From Fusobacterium mortiferum (lineage in GTDB: Bacteria > Fusobacteriota > Fusobacteriia > Fusobacteriales > Fusobacteriaceae), in contig NZ_JACSNP010000011.1 in the NCBI RefSeq assembly GCF_016900045.1, forward strand, positions 1-55,005: a DNA stretch of 55,005 nt. Reading direction: 5' to 3'. Each line of letters starts with the position of its first letter. The stretch's first letter is position 1. The notes under the pieces are model-generated. The model made no database searches, had not been told where the DNA came from, and saw only the letters and a list, made by a program, of their open reading frames with translations. The position numbers were made by a program, and so were the translations under genes. Below are positions 16,352-24,939 of the stretch, piece by piece.

Positions 16352-17380
16352 ATGAATGTAACAATAAAGGAAGTTGCTAAGTTAGCTGGGGTTTCTATAT
16401 CAACTGTTTCTAGAACTTGTACTAATCATCCCAAAATTAGTGAAAAAACAAAAGAGAAGGTAAGAGAAGCTATGAAAATTTTAGGATATGAACCAAATTT
16501 TCAAGCTAGTAATTTAGCGAGTAAAAATTCTAAAACAATAGGAATAATCCTACCTATTGCAGAAAATTTTTCTTATCAAAATTCATTTTTTTTAGAGGTT
16601 ATACATGGAGTATGTCAAGCTTGTATTATAGAAAATTATATGAATACCATTATATCTGGAAACTCAGAAAAGGAATTATTAAAATCTATAAAATCAATTA
16701 TAAATAGTGGTAAGGTAGAAGGGTTTATTTTACTATATTCAAAGGATAATGATCCAATTTTAAAATATTTAAATAAAAATAATCAAATTTATACAATTAT
16801 AGGAAAACCAAGTAAGAATATAAATAATACTATTTATATTGATAATGATAATATTACAGCTGGAAAAGATGCAACAGATTATTTAATAAAACTTGGACAT
16901 AAAAAAATAGGTTTTCTTTATAATCAAGGAAATAGAATATTTGTTCAAGATAGAAAGGCAGGATATATCTCTTCTCTTCTTGAAAATAATATTGAGATCA
17001 AGCAGGAATATTGTTTAGAAAAAAATTTAGCTTTAGAGAAAGATACTTTAGAGCTACAAGAGCTATTTTTATCTGAGCATTCTCCAACTGCAATAATTGC
17101 ATTAGATGATATAATAGCTCTTTTATTAGAAAAAATTCTTTTAAATATAAATAAACATGTACCTAAGGATCTATCAATTATAACTTTTAATAATACATTG
17201 CTTACAACTTTAACTAATCCTCAGTTAACTTGTATAGATATAAATAATTATCAATTAGGTCTAGAAAGTGCTTTACAAATTATAAGACATATAAAAGATC
17301 CTAATTTGTTACCAACTAAAATTATTGTACCGCACAATATTATAGAGAGAAATAGTTGTAAAAAATTTGAAAATAATTAA
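16352..17380 (+). CDS. LacI-family transcriptional regulator (MalR-like)
   Basis: 342 residues. An N-terminal LacI helix-turn-helix, VTIKEVAKLAGVSISTVSRT (3-22), with the hinge LGYEPNFQASNLAS (about 44-57), precedes a periplasmic-binding-protein-like effector domain (60-335). Typical family elements are seen: YIDNDNITAGKDATDYLIKL and the ALDDIIAL segment. It is divergent from the maltose-type PTS/phosphatase/malQ operon and the only operator-like palindrome between them (16156-16165) fits a LacI protein, so it probably represses that operon and is relieved by maltose or a derivative. Ribosome site AAGGAG precedes ATG. Effector is inference. Confidence 0.88.
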   Translation: MNVTIKEVAKLAGVSISTVSRTCTNHPKISEKTKEKVREAMKILGYEPNFQASNLASKNSKTIGIILPIAENFSYQNSFFLEVIHGVCQACIIENYMNTIISGNSEKELLKSIKSIINSGKVEGFILLYSKDNDPILKYLNKNNQIYTIIGKPSKNINNTIYIDNDNITAGKDATDYLIKLGHKKIGFLYNQGNRIFVQDRKAGYISSLLENNIEIKQEYCLEKNLALEKDTLELQELFLSEHSPTAIIALDDIIALLLEKILLNINKHVPKDLSIITFNNTLLTTLTNPQLTCIDINNYQLGLESALQIIRHIKDPNLLPTKIIVPHNIIERNSCKKFENN

Positions 17381-17392
17381 ACTCAGCAATAA

Positions 17393-17426
17393 AAAAGAGT
17401 GTTACCTTTTATGGCGACACTCTTTT
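17393..17426. terminator. Bidirectional terminator
   Basis: AAAAGAGTGT (17393-17402) pairs with ACACTCTTTT (17417-17426). It separates the LacI-family gene from the converging fruA. Confidence 0.85.
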
Positions 17427-17447
17427 ACTATAATAAAATATTAAAAT

Positions 17448-19298
17448 TTATTCTTGTACTGGTTTTTTAATGAATCCTAAAATTAAAGCTGTAACAACAG
17501 AACCAATAATAATAGATATTAGATACATAACTGGATTAGTTACAACTGGGAGTACAAATAATCCTCCATGAGGAGCAGGTAATTGTACTCTAAAGAACAT
17601 AGATAATCCTCCTGCTAGAGCAGAACCAACTATACAAGCTGGGATAACTCTAATTGGGTCAGCAGCAGCAAATGGAATAGCCCCCTCTGTAATAAAAGAT
17701 AGTCCCATTATGTAGCAAACTTTACCAGCATCTCTCTCATCTTGAGTGAATTTATTTTTAAAGAAAGTAGTAGCTAAAGCTATTCCAAGAGGTGGTACCA
17801 TTCCTCCAGCCATTACAGCAGCATGTGGATAGAAATTTCCAGCTGTTATCATCATAATACCGAAAGTAAATGCACTTTTATTTACAGGTCCTCCCATATC
17901 GACAGCCATCATTCCAGCAACTAAAGCTCCTAATAGAACTAGATTTCCAGTTCCTAAACCTTGTAAGAAATTAGTGACTCCAGTGTTAAGAGCTGCTATT
18001 GGATTGATAATAACTCCATACATTAAAGCTCCTGTTATAAAAATACCAAATAGTGGATATAATAAAACAGGTTTTAATCCTTCTAAACTAGATGGTAATT
18101 TAGCAAAAACTTTCTTTAATAAAACTACAACATATCCACCAAGGAATCCTCCGATAAGACCACCAAGGAATCCTCCACCATTATTTAAAGAGATAAGTCC
18201 TCCAACCATAGCAGGAGCAAAACCTGGTCTATCAGCTATACTCATTCCAATAAATCCAGCCATAACAGGTATCATTAAGAAGAAAGCGTTTCCTCCACCA
18301 ATATCACTTAATAATTTTGCTATTGGGTGGAATGAAGGATCATTAGGGTTGCTAGCTTGAATACCAAACATAAATGATATTGCTATTAATATACCTCCGC
18401 CAACAACAAATGGTAACATATTTGATACCCCTGACATAAGGTGTTTATAGAAACCAGTCTTTTCTTTCTTAGTAGCTGTTTTTTCACCACCAGTAGTTAC
18501 ATTATATATAGGAGCAGTCTGATTTAAAGCATTTTTTATTAAAGTTTCAGGATTTTTTATTCCCTCTTTTACAGGAACTATCTCAACATGTTTTCCAGCA
18601 AATCTTTCCATTTCAACATTTTTATCTGCAGCAACAATTATTCCCTTTGCATGCTTTATTTCTTCTGCAGTTATCTCATTTTTTACACCTGTAGAACCAT
18701 TTGTTTCTACTTTAATATTAACTCCCATATCTTTAGCCTTTTTTATAAGTGCATCAGCAGCCATATAAGTATGAGCTATTCCAGTAGGGCAAGCTGTTAC
18801 TGCTAAGACTTCTGGATATCCTTGAGATACCTCTTCAACTTTTTCCTCTTTAACATCAGAGGTAAGAATAGATATTACCTCTTCAGGAGTTTTTACTTCT
18901 AAAAGTTTTTCTCTTATTTCATCATCTAATAACATTGTTGTTAATTTTGATAAAATTTCAATATGAGTATTAGATGCGTTAGCTGGAGCTGCTATCATAA
19001 AAAATAGTTTTGATGGTTCTCCATCTAAAGATTCATAATCAACACCATTTTTTGATAATCCAAAAGCTATACTTGGTATCTTTACAGCTGAAGTTTTAGC
19101 ATGAGGTATTGCAATTCCCTCTTCAAGTCCAGTTGAACTTTGAGCTTCTCTTGCCAATATAGCTTTTTTATACTCTTCTTTATCATTTAATTTACCACCT
19201 TGATAAAGAATTTCTACCATTTCATCAATAATTTCTTGTTTTGTTTGCCCTTTTAAATTTAAGTTTATACACTCACGTGTAAGTAAATTTGTTATCAT
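17448..19298 (-). CDS. fruA: PTS fructose transporter EIIABC
   Basis: 616 residues with three domains: EIIA (1-150, phospho-His66 in IAIPHAKTS), EIIB (about 163-260, phospho-Cys170 in AVTACPTGIAHTYMAA) and EIIC (about 285-612, eight or more membrane segments). It imports fructose as fructose 1-phosphate. Gene order fruR-fruK-fruA in one leftward operon, 11 bases after fruK, GGGAGG before the ATG. The EIIB motif is the fructose-specific one, so the substrate call is firm. The domain order A-B-C matches many Gram-positive and fusobacterial proteins. Confidence 0.96.
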   Translation of the reverse strand: MITNLLTRECINLNLKGQTKQEIIDEMVEILYQGGKLNDKEEYKKAILAREAQSSTGLEEGIAIPHAKTSAVKIPSIAFGLSKNGVDYESLDGEPSKLFFMIAAPANASNTHIEILSKLTTMLLDDEIREKLLEVKTPEEVISILTSDVKEEKVEEVSQGYPEVLAVTACPTGIAHTYMAADALIKKAKDMGVNIKVETNGSTGVKNEITAEEIKHAKGIIVAADKNVEMERFAGKHVEIVPVKEGIKNPETLIKNALNQTAPIYNVTTGGEKTATKKEKTGFYKHLMSGVSNMLPFVVGGGILIAISFMFGIQASNPNDPSFHPIAKLLSDIGGGNAFFLMIPVMAGFIGMSIADRPGFAPAMVGGLISLNNGGGFLGGLIGGFLGGYVVVLLKKVFAKLPSSLEGLKPVLLYPLFGIFITGALMYGVIINPIAALNTGVTNFLQGLGTGNLVLLGALVAGMMAVDMGGPVNKSAFTFGIMMITAGNFYPHAAVMAGGMVPPLGIALATTFFKNKFTQDERDAGKVCYIMGLSFITEGAIPFAAADPIRVIPACIVGSALAGGLSMFFRVQLPAPHGGLFVLPVVTNPVMYLISIIIGSVVTALILGFIKKPVQE

Positions 19299-19309
19299 TT
19301 GAGCCTCCC

Positions 19310-20221
19310 TTAATATTTTTTTATCTCTATTTTATTTAATAAGTTATTCATACCTTCAAAAGTTGTAAGTCCTTCTGAAAAAGCAGTAGAACTTCCAGAA
19401 GCTATTCCGTATTTATAGCTTTCCTCTAAGGAATTTCCAGTTGCTATTCCATAAACAACACCGGCTACCATAGAATCTCCAGCTCCAACAGAACTGATTA
19501 ATTTACCTTGAGGAGCATTTCCTATATATACATCTTTTTCAGTAATTAATATAGAACCATCTTTTCCTAAAGAAATTAGTACATTTTTACTTCCTAAAGC
19601 TTGTAAATCTTTTCCAGCTTGGATAATCTCTTCCAAAGTATTTAATTTCTTATTGAAAAACTCTTCCAATTCATGATTGTTTGGCTTTGTTAAAAATACT
19701 CCTGCTTTTAATCCTTCTACAAAAGGAACTCCTCTAGTATCTAAAATAACCTTACAATCTTTTGGTAAAATATTTATAATATCAGCATAGATATTTTTAG
19801 TAACTGAATTAGGAACACTTCCAGAAAGAATTACTATATCTTCAGATTTAATATCTCTAAATTTTTCTAGTAATTCTTTGATATTTTCATCAGAAATAGT
19901 AGGAGATTTTCCTGCAATCTCAGTTTCTGAATCCTTTGTTTTTAATTTTATGTTGATTCTTGTATTTTCTTTAAGCTCAATAAAGTCACTAGAAATATCA
20001 TATCCTTTTAAGTGATTAATAATATAATCTCCAGTAAATCCTCCAACAAATCCTAAAGCTTTACTTTCTACAGAAAAATTTTTTAAAACTTTAGAAACGT
20101 TGATACCTTTTCCTCCTGGTAAAGTATATCCCTCTTCTAAAGAGTTTAACTCTCCTAATTTAAAATTATCCATACTCATATAATAATCTATAGCTGGATT
20201 AAGTGTTAATGTATATATCAT
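19310..20221 (-). CDS. fruK: 1-phosphofructokinase
   Basis: 303 residues, PfkB family. It converts fructose 1-phosphate plus ATP to fructose 1,6-bisphosphate in the cytoplasm. Signatures: GGKGINVSKVL near 37-47, and the C-terminal ATP/substrate motif SSVGAGDSMVAGVVYG (about 241-256) with the catalytic Asp in GAGD. It sits between fruR and fruA in one operon, 16 bases after fruR, with AGGAGG before the ATG, which favours fructose 1-phosphate over tagatose 6-phosphate. Confidence 0.96.
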   Translation of the reverse strand: MIYTLTLNPAIDYYMSMDNFKLGELNSLEEGYTLPGGKGINVSKVLKNFSVESKALGFVGGFTGDYIINHLKGYDISSDFIELKENTRINIKLKTKDSETEIAGKSPTISDENIKELLEKFRDIKSEDIVILSGSVPNSVTKNIYADIINILPKDCKVILDTRGVPFVEGLKAGVFLTKPNNHELEEFFNKKLNTLEEIIQAGKDLQALGSKNVLISLGKDGSILITEKDVYIGNAPQGKLISSVGAGDSMVAGVVYGIATGNSLEESYKYGIASGSSTAFSEGLTTFEGMNNLLNKIEIKKY

Positions 20222-20237
20222 ATTTTCCTCCTAAAAA

Positions 20238-20948
20238 TTATTGTACAGTTAGCTCGTTTGGAATATCTCCTTCAGTAATAAGTTTTCCATCTTCTAATGA
20301 AGCAAATATAACAAAGGATTTTTTTCCAAATTTTGATGAATCACATAAAAAATAAACTTGATTAGCTCTATTTACAACTTCACTTTTTATCATTGCTTCT
20401 TTTGTATCTGGAGTAGAATATCCTTCTTTAGTAACCCCATTTGTACCAATAAAAGCAATATCTATATTGTAAGTTCTTAAAGAGTGAATAGCTCCAATAC
20501 CAACTGTAGCTCCAGTAGTAAATTTAGCTTCTCCACCTAGTAAATAAGTTTCAATTCCATATCTATTTAATATCTCAAGATGAGAGATTCCATTAGTGAC
20601 AACTTTTATATTTTTCTTATACTCAAGAAACTTAATCAAAGCTTCAGTTGTAGTTCCAGCATCAAGGTATATAGTATTTCCATCTTTTATATATTGGCTA
20701 GCTAGTTTTCCTATTTTTTCTTTTGCTTTAGAATGAATAGTCTTTTTCGAAATTATATCTTCTTCATTACTAAGATTTAAAACAGCTCCACCATGAACTC
20801 TTTTTATTTTACCATTTTTTTCTAAGGTATTTAGATCGCGTCGAATAGTTGCCTCAGAAACATTAAGCTTCTCCATTAACTCTTGGACTTTTATAGTTTT
20901 ATTAGTTTGTAAAATTTTTAAAATTATGTCAAATCTACGAACATTCAT
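20238..20948 (-). CDS. fruR: DeoR-family regulator of the fructose operon
   Basis: 236 residues. N-terminal DeoR helix-turn-helix (about 1-57: KVQELMEKLNVSEATIRRDL, with GKIKRVHGGAV following) and a C-terminal sugar-phosphate sensor domain (75-230) with YLDAGTTTEAL and GTNGVTKEGYSTPD. By family it represses in the absence of fructose 1-phosphate. First gene of the leftward fru operon, so it is autoregulated; three direct repeats just upstream of the promoter (21016-21041) are candidate binding sites. AGGTGAT precedes the ATG. Confidence 0.93.
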   Translation of the reverse strand: MNVRRFDIILKILQTNKTIKVQELMEKLNVSEATIRRDLNTLEKNGKIKRVHGGAVLNLSNEEDIISKKTIHSKAKEKIGKLASQYIKDGNTIYLDAGTTTEALIKFLEYKKNIKVVTNGISHLEILNRYGIETYLLGGEAKFTTGATVGIGAIHSLRTYNIDIAFIGTNGVTKEGYSTPDTKEAMIKSEVVNRANQVYFLCDSSKFGKKSFVIFASLEDGKLITEGDIPNELTVQ

Positions 20949-20977
20949 AACGATATCACCTCTATATCTTCAATATG

Positions 20978-21006
20978 AATATAACATAATTTTTTATAAA
21001 AATCAA
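20978..21006 (-). promoter_or_regulatory. fruRKA promoter
   Basis: Minus strand TTGATT (21006-21001), 17-base spacer, TATATT (20983-20978), about 30 bases before fruR. Confidence 0.65.
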
Positions 21007-21015
21007 TCATTTTCT

Positions 21016-21041
21016 TTCAAATCGTTCAAATTCATTCGAAT
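21016..21041. promoter_or_regulatory. Direct repeats, candidate FruR operators
   Basis: TTCAAAT (21016-21022), TTCAAAT (21025-21031) and TTCGAAT (21035-21041) repeat at 9-10 bp intervals next to the fru -35 element. DeoR-family proteins often bind such helically phased direct repeats. Confidence 0.55.
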
Positions 21042-21097
21042 GTATAAAAAATATTTTTTATTAATTTTATAACAAGAAAAAATTTTTTATTTTTGTC

Positions 21098-21126
21098 TTG
21101 ACTTTAATATATTAATATGATAATGT
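21098..21126 (+). promoter_or_regulatory. Promoter of the HPrK/PEPCK-like gene
   Basis: TTGACT (21098-21103), 17-base spacer, TAATGT (21121-21126), with a GATAAT overlapping at 21119-21124. The -10 lies inside the first copy of a 28-bp tandem duplication. Confidence 0.5.
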
Positions 21127-21166
21127 ATATCTAAAATAATTAATATGATAATGTATATCTAAAATA
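21111..21166 (+). repeat. Perfect 28-bp tandem duplication
   Basis: Positions 21111-21138 and 21139-21166 are identical, starting ATTAATATGATAATG. The first copy holds the -10 region; the second is in the leader just before the AGGAGG at 21175-21180. Confidence 0.95.
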
Positions 21167-21188
21167 GATATTTTAGGAGGATTTTATA

Positions 21189-22925
21189 ATGAGACAAGAA
21201 GCAACAATCAATAGAAATAGTATTACTATAAATTTTACTGTAAAATATTGTAATAACTCAGAATCACTTTTAGATAGTGATGGCTTTAAAAGAGTTTTAA
21301 CAGCTTTTATAGAAAAAATAGAAAAAAAGGAAGCACCAATATATGTGTATATAAAGGATTGTTGTGGAAAAAATTCAAATTTGGTTCAAGAAATTACGAA
21401 ATTTTTTAAACTTCTTATTGTACTAGAAGGAGAAGAAATAGCGAAATTAGATGAAAAATATGCAAAATTATTGGAAGATAGAAATGCTTTAATAGAGTTT
21501 ATTGAGAAACTTTATACATTTTGGAGAAAATATGAAAGATATGCAATAGTAAGAAATAGCAAAAAAGGAGAGGGATTACAAAACGTTAACTTTATTGATG
21601 CTATAAATAATTTTAAAAATCTTATTCTTAGTACATATAGACAAATTGAAGAAACAATAATGGGATATAAACATAGAGTATACAGACAGCTTAGTGCTGG
21701 AATAAATGCTGGTATTATTTTAAATGATATGAATAGAAGCTGTCCCGCTGAGTATTCATTCTTAGAAAGGGTTCCTTTTATAGAAACAATTATTTTACAA
21801 CCTCCATTTATAACTTATCCAAAAAGAAATACGAGAACTGGAATTTTCCAAGAAGTATTTGAAAATCCATTGAAAGATGTATGTATAAATGAGGAAAATT
21901 GGTTTTGTTATCCTGCAAAAGTAGGAGAATCGCTAGCTTTTATCTATTTTGATAGATATTTTATGTCTCAAGGTATTGCACTATGTAACTTGTTTGAGTT
22001 AGCTAGAGAGGAAGAGTATAAAAATAGAAGACCAGATATCATATATGTATATGGAGTAAAGGACTATGATACAGAAATGAAAACGGTTTTCTATGATGAT
22101 AAAGAAAATAATATGATAATCGGTTATGCAAACTATAGTGAAGATATTGATTATTTTGGATATATGAAAAAGATGATATTAACTCTTCATAACCTAAGAA
22201 TGATACAAAAAGGTGGACTTCCTATACATGGAGCTATGGTAAATATCATTATGAAAAACGGTAAAAAATATAATGTAGTTATCATGGGAGATAGTGGAGC
22301 TGGTAAATCAGAGAGTTTAGAGGCTTTTAGAAATCTAAGTGAACAGTATGTAAAAGATATGAAGGTTATCTTTGATGACATGGGAACGCTTCTTTTAAAT
22401 CCTAAAGGAGGGGCACCTCTAGGATTTGGAACAGAGATAGGAGCTTTCGTTAGATTAGATGACTTGGATACAGGATATGCTTATAAGGAGATTGACAGAA
22501 GTATATTTATGAATCCAGACAAGAAAAACTCAAGAATTATTATTCCAATAGCATCATATAATGATATAATGAAAGGATATCCAGTAGATTTCTTCTTCTA
22601 TGCTAATAACTATGATAAAGCTGAGGATAATGAGTTGGAGTTTTTCTCTAATCCAGAAGAAGCTATAGAAATTTTTAAAGCAGGTAAAAGAATGGCTAAA
22701 GGAACTACAAGTGAAGTTGGAATAGTTGATTCATATTTTGCTAACCCGTTTGGACCAGTTCAAAAGCAAAAAGAAACAGATATATTAATAGATAGATTCT
22801 TTAAAGAGATGTTTGCTAAAGGCGTAAAGGTAGGACAGATAAAAACACAACTTGGAATAAAAGGAATGGAAAAAGCAGGGCCAATGAAAGCTGCTCAAAA
22901 ATTATTTGAATTAATTAAAGATTAA
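21189..22925 (+). CDS. P-loop protein of HPr kinase / PEP carboxykinase fold
   Basis: 578 residues. The C-terminal half carries IHGAMVNI (346-353), Walker A GDSGAGKSE (367-375), and IFDDMGTL with Asp396-Asp397 as kinase-2. This order (HGxxV, GxSGxGKSE, DD) is that of HPr kinase/phosphorylase; PEP carboxykinase has the related GxSGTGKT and DD. The end, DSYFANPFGPVQ (about 513-524), is PEPCK-like. Residues 1-330 have no family I recognise. Likely cytosolic nucleotide-dependent phosphotransferase. It may be annotated as PEP carboxykinase, but HPr kinase-like regulation of the PTS is also possible given divergent fruRKA. AGGAGG precedes ATG. The family fold is fairly secure, the reaction is not. 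Confidence 0.75.
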   Translation: MRQEATINRNSITINFTVKYCNNSESLLDSDGFKRVLTAFIEKIEKKEAPIYVYIKDCCGKNSNLVQEITKFFKLLIVLEGEEIAKLDEKYAKLLEDRNALIEFIEKLYTFWRKYERYAIVRNSKKGEGLQNVNFIDAINNFKNLILSTYRQIEETIMGYKHRVYRQLSAGINAGIILNDMNRSCPAEYSFLERVPFIETIILQPPFITYPKRNTRTGIFQEVFENPLKDVCINEENWFCYPAKVGESLAFIYFDRYFMSQGIALCNLFELAREEEYKNRRPDIIYVYGVKDYDTEMKTVFYDDKENNMIIGYANYSEDIDYFGYMKKMILTLHNLRMIQKGGLPIHGAMVNIIMKNGKKYNVVIMGDSGAGKSESLEAFRNLSEQYVKDMKVIFDDMGTLLLNPKGGAPLGFGTEIGAFVRLDDLDTGYAYKEIDRSIFMNPDKKNSRIIIPIASYNDIMKGYPVDFFFYANNYDKAEDNELEFFSNPEEAIEIFKAGKRMAKGTTSEVGIVDSYFANPFGPVQKQKETDILIDRFFKEMFAKGVKVGQIKTQLGIKGMEKAGPMKAAQKLFELIKD

Positions 22926-22941
22926 TATACTGTAAGATTGT

Positions 22942-22986
22942 AACTAGGCTATTATATTTTTAATTATATAATAACCTAGTTTTTTA
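22942..22986 (+). terminator. Rho-independent terminator
   Basis: AACTAGG (22942-22948) pairs with CCTAGTT (22975-22981), extended by TATTATAT/ATATAATA, then TTTTTT. Confidence 0.85.
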
Positions 22987-23120
22987 GTTATAGTTATCTA
23001 ATTTCATCAATTATAGAATATTTTTATAATATGATAAAAAATCATTATTTACAATCTATGAAAAAATATAATATACTATATATGAAAGTTGAAATAAAAA
23101 ATATCAAGGAGTTGTTAAAT

Positions 23121-24674
23121 ATGCAAAATCAATACGAATTTTTAAAAAATGAGATAAAAGTATTTCGTGAAGAAGGACACAAATTTTATAACAAAGAATT
23201 ATCAGTAGGGGATTTTAAGAAAATTTCTGGTGGAATGGGTGTATATGCTCAAAGAGGTGGGGAGAGTTTTATGATTAGACTTCGTACAAACTCTGGATTA
23301 TTACCTCTAAACCAATTAAAATTAATAGATTCATTTTTGACAGATTTTAATATAGAAAAATTACATATGACAACAAGACAAGCTATTCAATTACATGACT
23401 TATCTATAGATGCAGTTTGTGACATTATGGAAAAAGCTTTAGACAATGGATTATATACTCGTGGTGGAGGAGGAAACTTTCCAAGAAATGTAAGTCTTTC
23501 ACCAATGTCTGGAGTAGAGAAAAATGAGGCTTTTGATGTGACAGATTTTGCTAATGAAATAAGTAAATATTTAATGGAAAGAATTACTACATATCATTTA
23601 CCTAGAAAGTTAAAAATTTCAATGTCATCTAGTGAGCAAGATGGTGGAAATTCAACAATAAATGATTTAGGATTTATAGCTAAAGTTGAAAATGGAGAAG
23701 CGTATTTTGATATGTATTTGGCTGGAGGATTAGGAAATAATCCGGAAATTTCTATTCCATATGGAAAAAGGGTTAAGCCAGAAGAAATTCTTTATTATGT
23801 AGAAGCTATGGTAAATTTATTTATGGCAGAGGGAGACTATAATAATAAGGCTAAGGCAAGAACTAGATATATTCCAAAAAGAATGGGAAGAGATGAATTT
23901 TTACAAGCTTTTGATAAACATTTAGATGATGTAAAAGCTACAAAAAAATTAGATATAAATGTAAAGATTGTTATCTCAGAAACTAAGAATGAATATACAC
24001 ATACTTTACCAGAATCAGCTTCACTTTTACATCAAAGACAAGATGGATTATATACATTAATAGTTCATCCTGTAAATGGACAATTATATCATAAAGATTT
24101 TAAAAATTTAGTAGAGTTTTTAGAGAGAAATAGTAATGCAGAAGCTAGATTAAGTATGGATGAAGATATATATGTGAGAAACTTAAATGAACATCAAGTA
24201 AAAGAGTTACAAGAGATAGTAAAATCTTATAATGGATTAACAAAAGTAAGACAAAGTGTAAGCTGTATAGGGGTTCCTACATGTCAACTTGGAATAGAGC
24301 AAAGCCAAACTTTATTAAAAAATATTTTAAACTACTTATCAGAAAATAATATAAAAGAAGACAGATTACCAAGTATAAATATCTCTGGATGTCAAAACTC
24401 TTGTGGAAGACATCAAGCTTCAGATTTAGGATTTGTAGGTGGTAAAAGAAAAGTTGGAGATAATTTAGAAGATGTATTTGATCTTTATGTAGGTGGAATT
24501 GTAAAAGAGGGAAGTACAGCTCTTGGAGAGAAAGTTGGAACTATTATTATGAGAGATATTCCAGCCTTTATAGGTGAGCTAGCTAAAGAATTAGAGAAAG
24601 AAAATAAAAATTATAGAGATTTTATAGTAAATAGAGAACAATTTTTAGAAGTAGCAAGAAAATTCTTTATTTAA
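23121..24674 (+). CDS. Siroheme sulfite/nitrite reductase-like protein
   Basis: 517 residues. Two ferredoxin-like half domains and two siroheme/[4Fe-4S] half domains of the nitrite/sulfite reductase family. The cluster ligands are visible: Cys382 and Cys388 in SCIGVPTCQLG, Cys424 and Cys428 in ISGCQNSCGRH; Arg-rich MTTRQAIQLH (84-93) fits the siroheme pocket. It should reduce sulfite to sulfide or nitrite to ammonia by six electrons, cytosolic. The start at 23121 follows CAAGGAG; the frame is open upstream to 23031 but lacks a ribosome site. No electron donor subunit, siroheme or sulfate activation gene is adjacent, so substrate is open. Confidence 0.85.
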   Translation: MQNQYEFLKNEIKVFREEGHKFYNKELSVGDFKKISGGMGVYAQRGGESFMIRLRTNSGLLPLNQLKLIDSFLTDFNIEKLHMTTRQAIQLHDLSIDAVCDIMEKALDNGLYTRGGGGNFPRNVSLSPMSGVEKNEAFDVTDFANEISKYLMERITTYHLPRKLKISMSSSEQDGGNSTINDLGFIAKVENGEAYFDMYLAGGLGNNPEISIPYGKRVKPEEILYYVEAMVNLFMAEGDYNNKAKARTRYIPKRMGRDEFLQAFDKHLDDVKATKKLDINVKIVISETKNEYTHTLPESASLLHQRQDGLYTLIVHPVNGQLYHKDFKNLVEFLERNSNAEARLSMDEDIYVRNLNEHQVKELQEIVKSYNGLTKVRQSVSCIGVPTCQLGIEQSQTLLKNILNYLSENNIKEDRLPSINISGCQNSCGRHQASDLGFVGGKRKVGDNLEDVFDLYVGGIVKEGSTALGEKVGTIIMRDIPAFIGELAKELEKENKNYRDFIVNREQFLEVARKFFI

Positions 24675-24700
24675 TTTTAAAAATATAAAATTATAATAAA

Positions 24701-24733
24701 AGAGCTAATTCACTCATGTGAAGTTAGCTCTTT
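24701..24733. terminator. Bidirectional terminator
   Basis: AGAGCTAATTCAC (24701-24713) pairs with GTGAAGTTAGCTCT (one mismatch/bulge), then TTTTT on the plus strand; also preceded by AAAA for the minus strand. It ends both the reductase gene and the Bat operon. Confidence 0.85.
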
Positions 24734-24747
24734 TTAAATGATAAGAA

Positions 24748-24939
24748 TTATTTTTCTAAAAATTGATTAGTTTCTTGATTGTAGACATATCCTTTTTTCT
24801 CCATTTCTTTCAATAGCTCCTCTATATCTATATCTTCATCTTCACATAGATCTGCAAGAGATGAATATTTATCTCTCAATCTCATATTTAACATACTATA
24901 AGCTATATTTACATCCATCATTAAATATTTACTTTTCAT
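24748..24939 (-). CDS. DUF4250-family small protein
   Basis: 63 residues, MxDVNIAYSMLNMRLRDKYSS then LADLCEDEDIDIEELLKEM and KGYVYNQETNQF, matching the DUF4250 pattern (a small acidic helical protein common in Firmicutes and fusobacteria). Function unknown. It overlaps the end of the BatD-like gene by 11 bases and has its own AAAGGAG ribosome site inside that gene, so it is the last gene of the Bat operon. Helix-turn-helix-like spacing suggests nucleic-acid binding, but this is weak. Confidence 0.8.
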   Translation of the reverse strand: MKSKYLMMDVNIAYSMLNMRLRDKYSSLADLCEDEDIDIEELLKEMEKKGYVYNQETNQFLEK

